In this document: positions 26,766 to 35,947 of the stretch, in pieces
Layout: every line of letters starts with the position of its first letter
How positions within the stretch are numbered: the stretch's first letter is position 1
From: an uncultured Sulfurovum sp.
GTDB lineage: Bacteria > Campylobacterota > Campylobacteria > Campylobacterales > Sulfurovaceae
Direction of reading: 5' to 3'
NCBI GenBank assembly: GCA_902727935.1
Contig: CACVAX010000059.1
Location: 1 to 64,000 of the forward strand
DNA: 64,000 bases
The notes under the pieces: model-generated
Databases searched by the model: none
What the model was told of the DNA's origin: nothing
Seen by the model: the letters and a program-made list of their open reading frames with translations, nothing else
Program-made: the position numbers and the translations under genes

Positions 26766-28085
26766 ATGAGCGAACAACAATCGAAAAAACATAACAATAA
26801 AAAAAGTAATAATAGAACACATGTACCTGTAAAAGGTTACAAAGTTGAAGACTTACAAAAAGAACCCATCGAGAATTTAGTTGCCATTGCGTTGAAAGAA
26901 AAAGTTGAAAATCCAAATGAATATAAACGAAAAGATCTTATTTTTGAAATCTTAAAGTCACAAGTTTCTCAAGGTGGATTTATCTTATTTACGGGTATTT
27001 TAGAGGTTATGAATGATGGTTATGGTTTCCTTCGGTCAGAAGATGGAAACTTTGCGAACTCTCAAAATGACACCTATGTAAGTGGAACACAAATTAAACG
27101 TTTTGCCCTTAGAAATGGTGATATTGTAACAGGTCAAGTAAGACAACCAAAAGATCAAGAAAAGTATTATGCGTTACTTAAAATTGAAGCCATTAATTAT
27201 CTGCCTCCAGAAGAGTCTAAAAAAAGACCTCTTTTTGACAACTTAACTCCTCTTTATGCAACAGAACAACTCAAACTAGAATACAATTCAATGAAGCTTA
27301 CAGGTCGTGTTCTTGACCTTTTTTCACCAATAGGTAAAGGACAAAGAGCTTTAGTGGTCGCTCCTCCTAGAACAGGTAAAACAGAGTTGCTTAAAGAGTT
27401 GGCTCATGGAATTACGCATAATAATCCAGATGCTTCTTTGATGGTTCTTTTGGTCGATGAAAGACCAGAAGAGGTAACTGATATGCAACGTTCTGTTAAA
27501 GGAGAAGTTTACTCTTCAACTTTTGATTTACCTGCACAAAATCATGTACGAACAGCTGAAATGGTCATTGAAAAAGCAAAAAGACGGGTTGAATCTGGAA
27601 AAGATGTTATTATCTTATTGGATTCAATTACACGACTTGCGCGTGCTTACAACACCGTAACACCAAGTTCGGGTAAAGTACTCTCTGGTGGGGTAGATGC
27701 CAATGCACTACACAAACCAAAACGTTTTTTTGGGGCTGCTAGAAACATTGAAGAGGGTGGTTCTTTGACCATTATTGCTACAGCCTTAATTGATACAGGA
27801 AGTAGAATGGATGAGGTTATTTTTGAAGAATTTAAAGGTACAGGTAACTCGGAAGTAGTTTTAAACCGTTATGTTTCTGAAAGACGTATTTATCCAGCTA
27901 TTGATGTTACTAAATCTGGAACAAGAAAAGAAGAATTAATGGTAACGGCTGAAGACCTTCAAAAAGTATGGGCTATTAGAAATGCGATGCAAAACATGGA
28001 AGATGTGGAAGGATTGAAGTTCCTTTTCTCTAAAATGAACAAAACTAAGAACAATGCTGAGTTCTTAGCCATGATGAATGAATAA
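26766..28085 (+). CDS. rho: Transcription termination factor Rho
   Basis: Rho is the hexameric RNA helicase that ends transcription. The 439 residues contain a basic N-terminal extension of about 25 residues and the cold-shock-like RNA-binding domain ([15 protein letters not shown]). The ATPase follows with Walker [23 protein letters not shown] and the Q/R-loop region [20 protein letters not shown]. Length is normal. It is followed after 28 bases by murI, an order also found in Helicobacter. Confidence 0.98.
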   Translation: MSEQQSKKHNNKKSNNRTHVPVKGYKVEDLQKEPIENLVAIALKEKVENPNEYKRKDLIFEILKSQVSQGGFILFTGILEVMNDGYGFLRSEDGNFANSQNDTYVSGTQIKRFALRNGDIVTGQVRQPKDQEKYYALLKIEAINYLPPEESKKRPLFDNLTPLYATEQLKLEYNSMKLTGRVLDLFSPIGKGQRALVVAPPRTGKTELLKELAHGITHNNPDASLMVLLVDERPEEVTDMQRSVKGEVYSSTFDLPAQNHVRTAEMVIEKAKRRVESGKDVIILLDSITRLARAYNTVTPSSGKVLSGGVDANALHKPKRFFGAARNIEEGGSLTIIATALIDTGSRMDEVIFEEFKGTGNSEVVLNRYVSERRIYPAIDVTKSGTRKEELMVTAEDLQKVWAIRNAMQNMEDVEGLKFLFSKMNKTKNNAEFLAMMNE

Positions 28086-28107
28086 CGTATAGTTCTTTAT
28101 ACGTTTT
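28084..28107 (+). terminator. Hairpin between rho and murI
   Basis: AACGTATA (28084-28091) pairs with TATACGTT (28098-28105) across six bases, followed by only a few T. It overlaps the rho stop codon. It may be a weak terminator or attenuator controlling murI, which has no clear ribosome binding site of its own. Confidence 0.4.
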
Positions 28108-28113
28108 AACTTT

Positions 28114-28851
28114 ATGAAAATAGGTGTTTTTGATTCAGGAGCAGGGGGTCTAAGCGTTGTTAAATCTTTACTTGCACATAATCTTTTTGATCAGATTATC
28201 TACTATGGTGACACAGCACGTGTTCCTTATGGTCCAAAAGATCAAAATACAATTATCCGTTATTCTCTTGAAGCTTTAGAGTTTTTTAATAATTTTGATA
28301 TTGATTTACTCATTACAGCTTGTAATACGGTATCAGCTTATGCTTTAGCTGATATGAATGCCCAAAGTAAATATCCTGTACTTGGGGTGATTGAGCCAGG
28401 TGTGATGGCACTTGAAAATTCGAATCTAAAGAAAGATGATAATATTTTAATTATTGCTACACGTGCAACGATTAATTCTAAACGTTATGAAATTGCACTT
28501 GAAAATTTGGGACATAGTAATATTACTTCTTTACAAACAGGGCTTTTTGTTCCTTTGGTAGAAGAGGGTATTTTTGATGGAAAACTTTTGGAAGCAACTA
28601 TGGAGCATTACTTTAGAGATATAGAGAAGCCAAAAGCAATTATTTTAGGGTGTACACATTTTCCTTTGATTGGTAATGCTTTATTGTCTTATTTTAAAGA
28701 TGAACCTTTACTAATTCATTCAGGTGAAGCAATTGTAGAGTATTTGGAAGCACGATATGATTTAGAAGTGAAAGAGGAAGAAGCAAATTTAAAAATATTT
28801 GCTTCTGATAATGTTGCTGGTTTAAGGCAAATAGCTGATACTTGGTTATAA
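28114..28851 (+). CDS. murI: Glutamate racemase
   Basis: MurI makes D-glutamate for peptidoglycan. The 245 residues have the two catalytic cysteines, C70 in TACNT and C180 in LGCTHFPL, and the substrate loop FDSGAGGLSV with YYGDTARVPYG. It is transcribed after rho and ends six bases inside the convergent trpS gene. Confidence 0.97.
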   Translation: MKIGVFDSGAGGLSVVKSLLAHNLFDQIIYYGDTARVPYGPKDQNTIIRYSLEALEFFNNFDIDLLITACNTVSAYALADMNAQSKYPVLGVIEPGVMALENSNLKKDDNILIIATRATINSKRYEIALENLGHSNITSLQTGLFVPLVEEGIFDGKLLEATMEHYFRDIEKPKAIILGCTHFPLIGNALLSYFKDEPLLIHSGEAIVEYLEARYDLEVKEEEANLKIFASDNVAGLRQIADTWL

Positions 28852-29811
28852 AATACCTACTGCCTCACGCACTTGAAGCATTTTATCATTGGCAATGATT
28901 TGCATTTTTTTAGCACCATCACTTAAAATGTCTTTTACAAGATCAGGATTATTTAAATACATTTCACGTTTTTCTCTAGCCTGGGAAAACTCTTCCCAAA
29001 TTAACTCTTTTAGATACTTTTTGAAATGTCCATAACCTTCCTCTCCACTTTTATAGCGTGTACGCAGTTCAGATTTTCTATCTTCATCTAAAAAAAGAGA
29101 AGCAAGATTATAAATATGACAGCCCTCATACTCTAAAGGTTCACCTAAAGGGGTAGAAGAAGAAAGGACTTTATTGCAACGTTTTTGTAATTTTTTTTCG
29201 CTTTCCATAAAAATGTCAATGGCATTGTCATAAGATTTTGACATTTTTTGCCCATCAATTCCTGGGATTGTCGCCACATTATCATTGACCATATGTTCAG
29301 GTAAGGTAAAAATTTCGCCATATTCATTGTTGAATTTAGTGGCAATGTCACGTGTCATTTCAACATGTTGAATTTGATCTTTTCCTACAGGTACTTTTTG
29401 GGTATCCAATAATAAAATATCAGCAGCCATAAGGACAGGATAAGAGAACAATGCATGGTTAGCTGTAATGCCCTTAGCCACTTTATCTTTGTAGGAGTGT
29501 GCGCGTTCAAGTAGTCCCATGGGAGTAAATTTAGAGAGCATCCAATAGAGTTCAAGTACTTGTGGGACATCACTCTGCACCCAAAAGGTTGTTTTTTCAG
29601 GGTTAATACCAAGAGATAAATAATCTACAGCAGCATCAAAAGTAAGTTCTCGTAATAGATTAGCATTTTTTGAAGTGGTTAATGAATGATAATTGGCAAT
29701 AAAAGTAAAAAGTTCTTCTTTCTCTTGTAGTTCAATCATGGGCTTCATCGCACCAAAGTAGTTACCAATATGAAGTTTTCCAGAGGCTTGAATTCCTGTT
29801 AGTACACGCAT
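28846..29811 (-). CDS. trpS: Tryptophanyl-tRNA synthetase
   Basis: This class I aminoacyl-tRNA synthetase of 321 residues is the usual bacterial length. The HIGH-type motif is HIGN (14-17) and the KMSKS loop is at 189-193 (GQKMSKSYDN). AAGGA precedes ATG 29811. It stands alone on the minus strand between murI and a small secreted protein gene. Confidence 0.98.
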   Translation of the reverse strand: MRVLTGIQASGKLHIGNYFGAMKPMIELQEKEELFTFIANYHSLTTSKNANLLRELTFDAAVDYLSLGINPEKTTFWVQSDVPQVLELYWMLSKFTPMGLLERAHSYKDKVAKGITANHALFSYPVLMAADILLLDTQKVPVGKDQIQHVEMTRDIATKFNNEYGEIFTLPEHMVNDNVATIPGIDGQKMSKSYDNAIDIFMESEKKLQKRCNKVLSSSTPLGEPLEYEGCHIYNLASLFLDEDRKSELRTRYKSGEEGYGHFKKYLKELIWEEFSQAREKREMYLNNPDLVKDILSDGAKKMQIIANDKMLQVREAVGIL

Positions 29812-29904
29812 GTATATCCTTAAAAATAATGGGCTAAGTATAGCAAAAAAATCATTTTATAATTATTTATATTATCTTTAGTAAAAATTCTAGTATATCT
29901 ATTT

Positions 29905-29910
29905 TATAAT
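29905..29910 (+). promoter_or_regulatory. Promoter -10 box of the small exported protein gene
   Basis: TATAAT here overlaps the first in-frame ATG (29909), which argues that this ATG is not the start. AAGGA at 29951-29955 supports ATG 29957. Confidence 0.5.
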
Positions 29911-29956
29911 GTTTTATGGTGTTTTATTGTATGATTTGTTAATTAAGGATAAGGAT

Positions 29957-30370
29957 ATGAAAAAGATAATAACAATTTTGTCAATTGTACCTATAATCGC
30001 ATTTGCAAGTCTCAATGTAGGAAAAGTAACTACTACATTGTCTAACATAACAGGCGCTAAAGCATTAAGTTTTTATAATGCAGATAAACGCATTCCATTA
30101 ACAAGTGGTAAGTTAAAGCTTACGACTTTAAAAAATGCAGATATTGTACTTTTTTCAAATAAAAAACATGGCTCAAAAATTACAATTGTAAATTCTTATA
30201 AAAAATTAAGATTGGATAAAAACAGTATAGGTGCTATTTACTTAAAGAAAGGTAGAACACAAATTGTTTTTATTAAAGAACGTTTAGATGCACATGGTTT
30301 AAGATTAAATTCTAAGTTTAAGAAACATCTCATTACTGAATTACAATTAGAACCATTAGCGTTAATTTAA
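29957..30370 (+). CDS. Small exported protein of unknown function
   Basis: The 137-residue protein has a signal peptide (KKIITILSIVPIIAFASLN) and a basic mature part (calculated by eye as Lys-rich: SKITIVNSYKKLRLDK) without cysteines. It is probably periplasmic, beta-rich and monomeric or surface-binding. No family is recognised. A strong terminator hairpin follows, so it is a single-gene unit. Confidence 0.6.
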   Translation: MKKIITILSIVPIIAFASLNVGKVTTTLSNITGAKALSFYNADKRIPLTSGKLKLTTLKNADIVLFSNKKHGSKITIVNSYKKLRLDKNSIGAIYLKKGRTQIVFIKERLDAHGLRLNSKFKKHLITELQLEPLALI

Positions 30371-30388
30371 GTAAGTTAAATACTGTTT

Positions 30389-30415
30389 TATGGTTTTTTT
30401 AATTAAAAAACCATA
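30389..30415 (+). terminator. Terminator after the small exported protein gene
   Basis: An 11-bp stem, TATGGTTTTTT (30389-30399) with AAAAAACCATA (30405-30415), closes a five-base loop. Confidence 0.6.
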
Positions 30416-30492
30416 GGATAAAAAATTAATATTCACAATTAGGCACATTTTTATGTTAGAATGCTTTTATATTAAAGGAAACAGGAAGAATT

Positions 30493-32373
30493 GTGCTAAA
30501 TAAAATTAACTTTTTTAACAATAACAGGATTTATTTTTATGTGATTCTTGCTTATACAATACTCTTTTATCTGTTTTCAATGACTTATAAAAGTATCGCT
30601 CCTTTTGAATATAAAGTAAAAAACATACTTTTAAATGAAGCAATCACTTTACTTGATGATACTTCTTCAAATATTTTAAAGAGTATTGTAGACAACAATC
30701 TAAGCTTTGTTCATTCCAATTATCATGATGCAAATTTACGACTTAAGAATGAAAAGCAACTCGCTATGATGGGCAGCCCTGATATTAGTTCATTGTTTGT
30801 ACTGCGTATTTCTGAAGGAGATTATTTTTTCTTATTAGATACAGATAAGGTTGACCATTCTGAATTAAATGAGGTCTTTATTCCTGAAGATATTAAAATT
30901 TATTCTGAAGTTGTTAGGGAAAAAAAGAAAAAGTTCTTTATTCAACAAGAGATTGAATCACTCTCCTTTACTTTATTAAAACCTATTGTTCAAAATGACA
31001 AAACAGTTGCCTTACTGGTTATCGATTATACCGAAAATCGTTTAACTGCTTTATTAGATACTTCAGTAGATGCATTAAGTTATCTACTTATTATACTCTT
31101 AACACTTATTTTTGTTTTCTTATTTTATATTATTTACACACATTATAGTAAATATAAAATCTATAGAAATCCTGAAACCAATACTTTTAATAGAATTTAT
31201 ATGATTGAAAACTATGAAAAAATTAATTTTAAAAAATACTATATTGTTTTAGCCGATATTGATTTCTTTAAACGCGTTAATAATCGACATGGACAAAAGA
31301 ATGGTGATAAAATCATTATTTCTATTATTAAGATAATTGCTAAAAATTTAGAGAAGCATGACAAGTTTATTCAATACTCTGGTGAAGAGTTTTTATTGCT
31401 AATGGATAGAGAGCAGAGGAGTGAACAGCAATTAAGAATACTCTTAGAGGCTATTCGTATCGATGTTCAGAGAGCTGTTTTCAATATTGAAGATGATAAA
31501 TTTAGCTTAAGTATCTCTATGGGTGTTGTTTTAAATACAAAAGTAGAAAAGTCTCTTCAAGATGTGATACATAAAGCTGATACAGCCTTATATGAATCTA
31601 AGCATAAGGGTCGAAATATGGTGAGTTATTTTGATGTTTCTCAGCCTAAAAGACTTTATCGTGAAAAATTAAGAGAGATGATTGAATCGGATAAGCTGGT
31701 TTGTTATTATCAGCCAATTAGAGATTTAGAAAGCAAAGCCTTACATCATTATGAGGCGTTATTAAGAATAGAGGATGGTGATAATATTATTTTCCCTGAT
31801 AAAATTTTACCTGATTTAGAGGATTCTTATCTCTATACAAACTTAACAAAAAGAGTGATTGAATACAATGTTTTAAAATTAAGAACGGATGCTAAGATGA
31901 AAATTTCGATAAATCTTTCAGCAGATGATTTAGTAAATGACTCAATTCTTTCAATTTTAGCACAAAATTCTGACTTGGCAGATAGACTTCTAATAGAAAT
32001 TTTAGAAAACAAAAGTATTGATTATAAAAGGGTTGAACTCTCTATTCAAAAACTAAAGCTCTTTGGTTATAAAATTTGTATTGATGATTTTGGTTCAGGG
32101 TATTCAAATTTAAACCATCTCTTAAAGCTCTCTATTGATTACTTAAAGATTGATGGCAGTATTATCAAAGAGATTCATCATGATAAACGTGCTTATAGTA
32201 TTGTTAAAACATTTGCAACCTTTTGTAAACAAAATGATATTGAAGTCATTGCAGAGTTTATTGATAAGCAAGATGTTGTTGATATTCTAAAGAGTTTTGG
32301 TGTTAAATATGGACAAGGTTGGTACTTTTCTAAAGCAGAACCTTATGATGATTTAGACAAAGATCATAAATAG
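30493..32373 (+). CDS. Membrane-bound GGDEF-EAL protein (c-di-GMP turnover)
   Basis: The 626 residues comprise TM1 (about 13-30), a periplasmic sensor of about 165 residues, TM2 (about 197-217), a GGDEF domain and an EAL domain. The GGDEF signature is SGEEF (296-300); the first Gly is Ser, a change that some active cyclases tolerate. The EAL domain keeps EAL (421-423), INLSADD, IEILE, DDFGSGYS (531-538), LKIDGS and the terminal GQGWYFSKA, so phosphodiesterase activity is likely. The start is GTG behind AGGAAG. The periplasmic part suggests control by an external signal. Convergent with der, 10 bases apart. Confidence 0.92.
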   Translation: MLNKINFFNNNRIYFYVILAYTILFYLFSMTYKSIAPFEYKVKNILLNEAITLLDDTSSNILKSIVDNNLSFVHSNYHDANLRLKNEKQLAMMGSPDISSLFVLRISEGDYFFLLDTDKVDHSELNEVFIPEDIKIYSEVVREKKKKFFIQQEIESLSFTLLKPIVQNDKTVALLVIDYTENRLTALLDTSVDALSYLLIILLTLIFVFLFYIIYTHYSKYKIYRNPETNTFNRIYMIENYEKINFKKYYIVLADIDFFKRVNNRHGQKNGDKIIISIIKIIAKNLEKHDKFIQYSGEEFLLLMDREQRSEQQLRILLEAIRIDVQRAVFNIEDDKFSLSISMGVVLNTKVEKSLQDVIHKADTALYESKHKGRNMVSYFDVSQPKRLYREKLREMIESDKLVCYYQPIRDLESKALHHYEALLRIEDGDNIIFPDKILPDLEDSYLYTNLTKRVIEYNVLKLRTDAKMKISINLSADDLVNDSILSILAQNSDLADRLLIEILENKSIDYKRVELSIQKLKLFGYKICIDDFGSGYSNLNHLLKLSIDYLKIDGSIIKEIHHDKRAYSIVKTFATFCKQNDIEVIAEFIDKQDVVDILKSFGVKYGQGWYFSKAEPYDDLDKDHK

Positions 32374-32383
32374 TTTTTGATCT

Positions 32384-33793
32384 TTAGTCATCATCCATAC
32401 GTTGACCACGCTTACGTCCCTCTATGTCTAGGGGTACACCCACAAAGTCAAATTTTTCTCTAAATATATTGGATAAATAACGTTTATATGAAAAGTGAAT
32501 TCCATCAGGTCTGTTAGTGATAATCGCAATTTTAGGTGGTTTAGTCTCATATTGAGTCGCAAACTTAATACTGACTACGCCACCATTAACTGTTGGTGGA
32601 TGGTGTCGACTAATAGCATATTTGAGTACTTCATTTAAGGTAGAGGTTGGAATTCTTTGTTTGTAACGTTCATAAATGGTAACAATTTCATCTAAAATTT
32701 TATGAACCCTTAGACCAGTTTTAGCTGATATGGTGATCAGTGGGGCATAGTGTAAAAATTTTAATTGGTCACGAATGTCTTCTACAGCTTTGGTATAAGT
32801 AGCCTCATCGTCTTTATGAATATCCCATTTGTTCAGCACAATCATACAGCCTAATTTATGTTTTTCAATAAGGTTGGCAATACGTTCATCTAATTCTAAA
32901 ACACCAACGGTAGCATCAATGATAAGCAGAGCAATATCTGCTTCTTCTAGCATCTCTTCGGTGCGTCCAAAGGCATATTTTTCAATACCCAAAATTTTTC
33001 CACGTCGTCTTATTCCTGCTGTATCAACAAAAGTTATTTTACGATCTTGATATTCTAAAGCTTCATCTACAGGGTCAATGGTTGTTCCTGCTACAGGTGA
33101 AACGACCACACGCTCTTCATTGAGAAAGGCATTTAGTAAAGAGCTTTTACCTGTATTAACACGACCAATAATGGCTACTTTAATATCTTTATCTTCTTCT
33201 TCCACTTCATCAACTTGCACCATATTAACAATGTCTTCAAATGAGAGTTCATTATCTTCTTGCAGTTCTAAGCCTTTATTTTCTTCTTCACGCTCTGGAA
33301 TATATTCATCAAGCCAAGCATAAAAGTCATTCATATAACGATTATGACTGACCGACATGGGAAAGGTTCTATCAGCACCAAACTCTAAAAAATCCCAATA
33401 ACGGATGGACTCATCTTTATCATTGTCTATCTTGTTGACAACCAGTGCTATGGGTTTATTAAGGTTTTGAAGTTGATAAAAAAGTTCTCTGTCTTCTTCT
33501 TCGGGAATATTTTTACCATCAACCAAATAAATAATAATATCAGCTTCATCAGCAGCACGTAGAGAAAGTTTTTTAACAGTGGCAAACATCTCTGTACTGT
33601 CGTCAATACCCCCAGTGTCTATGACTTCAAAGTCACGGTTTCCAGAGATGGTGACCAAACGCTTTTTAATGTCACGTGTTGTTCCCACCACATCCGAGGT
33701 AATGGCATCTCTTTGTCGAAGGAGTCTATTAAATAAGGAACTTTTCCCTACATTTGGTCGACCTAAAATAGCGACCTTTTTTAATTTTGGCAT
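32384..33793 (-). CDS. der: Ribosome-associated GTPase Der (EngA)
   Basis: Der acts in 50S ribosome assembly. The 469 residues have the unique tandem GTPase layout: G1 loops GRPNVGKSS and GRVNTGKSS, VDTAGIRRRGK in the second domain, NKWD, then a C-terminal KH-like domain with KRYLSNIFRE. The linker between the two G domains is acidic, as is usual in this phylum. It is monocistronic and faces the GGDEF-EAL gene. Confidence 0.98.
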   Translation of the reverse strand: MPKLKKVAILGRPNVGKSSLFNRLLRQRDAITSDVVGTTRDIKKRLVTISGNRDFEVIDTGGIDDSTEMFATVKKLSLRAADEADIIIYLVDGKNIPEEEDRELFYQLQNLNKPIALVVNKIDNDKDESIRYWDFLEFGADRTFPMSVSHNRYMNDFYAWLDEYIPEREEENKGLELQEDNELSFEDIVNMVQVDEVEEEDKDIKVAIIGRVNTGKSSLLNAFLNEERVVVSPVAGTTIDPVDEALEYQDRKITFVDTAGIRRRGKILGIEKYAFGRTEEMLEEADIALLIIDATVGVLELDERIANLIEKHKLGCMIVLNKWDIHKDDEATYTKAVEDIRDQLKFLHYAPLITISAKTGLRVHKILDEIVTIYERYKQRIPTSTLNEVLKYAISRHHPPTVNGGVVSIKFATQYETKPPKIAIITNRPDGIHFSYKRYLSNIFREKFDFVGVPLDIEGRKRGQRMDDD

Positions 33794-33866
33794 TTTTATG
33801 TCTTGTATTAGTTTGAAGAGGTCAGGAATTCTGACCGATATGTTTGGAAGTATAGCAAGTTTTTAA

Positions 33867-35054
33867 TTATTGGGGGATGTTAGGTTCATTACTAGGAAGT
33901 TTTTCAACATAAAGTGATTGGGAGGGGAAGGCAAAATCTGAATTATTATCTTCAATAATTTTCATAATTTTCAAGTTGATATCTTCTTGTATCTCCATAT
34001 ATTTTCCCCAATTGGAGGTGTTGGTAAAAGTATAAATAAAAATACCTAATGAACTGTCATCAAAAGAAGTAAAGTTGACTAGCATGGTCTCTTTTTGAGC
34101 AATATCGTTGTGACTTCGTAACATGGTTTTAATATCGGTTAAGATATGTTTCATTTGTTCACTGTTAGTATTATAGGTTAAGCCAAGGGTCATTTTAATA
34201 CGTCTGACACCTCGTCGTGAAAAGTTTTGAATTGGACTGTTTGCAATAACTTGATTTGGCAGGGTAATTAGGGCTTTTCCAAAAGCACGAATTTTGGTGG
34301 TACGCATACCAATGTCTTCTACAGTACCTTCGACTTCTCCAATTTTTATCCATTCTCCAATACGAATTGAATTGTCAAGAAGTAGTGCAATCGAACCAAA
34401 GAGATTCGCAGCTGTATCTTTAGCAGCTAAGGCAAAGGCTAATCCTCCAATCCCTAAACCAGCGACAAGACCAGCCACATTAATGCCCCAAACTTGTAAA
34501 ATAGCACCTAAGCCAATGGCTAAAATAATACCTCGTATAATGGTTAAAATAAAGTTTCCTACTTCATGCGCTAGTTCAGGATTAAAGCGTTTTGTAAAAT
34601 GGTACACTGCTCCTCTTAAAGCATGTACAAAGGAATAGATAGCCCAAAAAAGGTTATATACAATCATGGCATCTATGAGTTGTTCAATAAACTTAGTATC
34701 GACAAAAAGCAGTGCAAAAAAGAGACGAACACCAATAATCACAAAAACAAAAGAGAGAGGTCCTTTAAGAGCTGAAAGAATTCGGTCATCATAATAAGTT
34801 TCGGTACGTTTTGTGAGAGGTTGAAGTACTTTAAGGGTAAGGGTGGCAAAAAGTTTACGTAAGGTGAGAAAAAAGAATAAAGAAAAAAAGGCTGTAACTA
34901 TATTGGCCAGAGGCAAATTAAAGTAAAGTTCACTTAAAAAACTAAAATTTTCATTTTGATAAAGCTGGTTTAAAAGATTCTGAACTTGAGGAAAAAAATC
35001 TATATCAAGTGTTTCAATAATTTCTTGTGTTTGCGTAGTATTATTTTCAGTCAT
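33867..35054 (-). CDS. MscS-family mechanosensitive channel
   Basis: After an acidic N-terminus come about four membrane helices, the pore-lining glycine/alanine-rich helix (AGLVAGLGIGGLAFALAAKDTAANLFG) and the conserved beta domain (IRIGEWIKIGEVEGTVEDIGMRTTKIR). A C-terminal alpha-beta domain follows. These define the MscS family, which releases osmolytes under hypo-osmotic stress. I chose ATG 35054 (MTENNTTQ); ATG 35129 would add 25 basic residues that look like upstream sequence. Neither start has a strong ribosome binding site. Confidence 0.9.
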   Translation of the reverse strand: MTENNTTQTQEIIETLDIDFFPQVQNLLNQLYQNENFSFLSELYFNLPLANIVTAFFSLFFFLTLRKLFATLTLKVLQPLTKRTETYYDDRILSALKGPLSFVFVIIGVRLFFALLFVDTKFIEQLIDAMIVYNLFWAIYSFVHALRGAVYHFTKRFNPELAHEVGNFILTIIRGIILAIGLGAILQVWGINVAGLVAGLGIGGLAFALAAKDTAANLFGSIALLLDNSIRIGEWIKIGEVEGTVEDIGMRTTKIRAFGKALITLPNQVIANSPIQNFSRRGVRRIKMTLGLTYNTNSEQMKHILTDIKTMLRSHNDIAQKETMLVNFTSFDDSSLGIFIYTFTNTSNWGKYMEIQEDINLKIMKIIEDNNSDFAFPSQSLYVEKLPSNEPNIPQ

Positions 35055-35184
35055 TAACCATGCTCTTTTAGTTTTTATTTTAAGCATTATTTTATCTAAA
35101 TTTACTGATATAATGCTTCTGTTAATCACGGTTATTACACATAAAAGTGATTAAATAAACTTATAAAAATCATCGAGGAATATT

Positions 35185-35925
35185 ATGAAAAAAAAATTAA
35201 TAACATTAAGTATCTTTCTTTTTACGAGTTTGCTTCAAGCCGAAACCATTAAAGCAGACTATAAAGTTGAATTTGGGATTATTGGTGAAATTGGTATTGC
35301 CAATGCTATTTTGACCAAAGATAAAAATATGTATGAGATTAACGTTAAATTAAAAGCCACAGGGATTGCTGACACACTTTCTAGGGGTAGAAAAGAACAT
35401 CATGTTTCAAAAGGACGAATTGTTGGGGGAAAAATGGTTTCAGACTACTACCAAGTAACAAAGTCTCATGGTTCTAAAATGACAAGTAAACTTTATAGTT
35501 TAAACCATGAAAAAAAAAGTGTTAATAAATCTTATAAACGTTGGAAAAATGGAAAGTTGACTCTTGATAAAAATGAAACTCTAGATTTTTATTCTACAGA
35601 TGATTTATTGTCACTTTATTTTAATTTAGACAAAAAAATAACCGATAAAAGTAAGGCAAAAAATTATGTTTTTAAGGCTGTAGGAGCAGAAAAACAAGAG
35701 GGTACAGTAGAAGTGGCTATTCCTAAAAAATCACTTATAAATATCTATAAAGAGAATGTTGGAGAGAGTGATGATGCTTGGTATGCAAAAGCCATTGTGC
35801 ATCAAGATATTTTTTCAAGTGATAAGGGAGAGTTATTATTGCGTATTGGGAATGATGGTATTACCCAAAAAGCTGTTTTAAAAGATTTGATTTTCTTTGG
35901 AGATATTCGTGCTGAAAAAATGTAA
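35185..35925 (+). CDS. Periplasmic DUF3108-like protein
   Basis: This 246-residue protein has a signal peptide ending LLQAE near residue 20. The mature part is beta-rich, with the pattern YKVEFGIIGEIGIANAIL followed by repeated strands as in DUF3108 proteins, a family of unknown function linked to the envelope. GAGGAA is upstream of ATG 35185. It is divergent from mscS and ends in a bidirectional terminator shared with the M23 peptidase gene. Confidence 0.7.
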   Translation: MKKKLITLSIFLFTSLLQAETIKADYKVEFGIIGEIGIANAILTKDKNMYEINVKLKATGIADTLSRGRKEHHVSKGRIVGGKMVSDYYQVTKSHGSKMTSKLYSLNHEKKSVNKSYKRWKNGKLTLDKNETLDFYSTDDLLSLYFNLDKKITDKSKAKNYVFKAVGAEKQEGTVEVAIPKKSLINIYKENVGESDDAWYAKAIVHQDIFSSDKGELLLRIGNDGITQKAVLKDLIFFGDIRAEKM

Positions 35926-35946
35926 GTTAATGAACTTACATTTTTT
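35915..35946. terminator. Bidirectional terminator
   Basis: TGTAAGTT (35921-35928) and AACTTACA (35933-35940) form an 8-bp stem. Six T follow on the plus strand (35941-35946), and six A precede it (35915-35920), giving a T-run for the minus strand. It overlaps the plus-strand stop codon and serves both convergent genes. Confidence 0.8.
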
Positions 35947-35947
35947 C

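Noticed and set aside
29909-29956. Upstream in-frame start for the small exported protein
   Set aside because: The ATG overlaps the TATAAT box; a good ribosome binding site and signal peptide support ATG 29957.
32359-32385. 8-bp inverted repeat AAAGATCA/TGATCTTT at the ends of the GGDEF-EAL and der genes as a terminator
   Set aside because: The loop is 11 bases and no T-run follows on either strand, so I did not list it.
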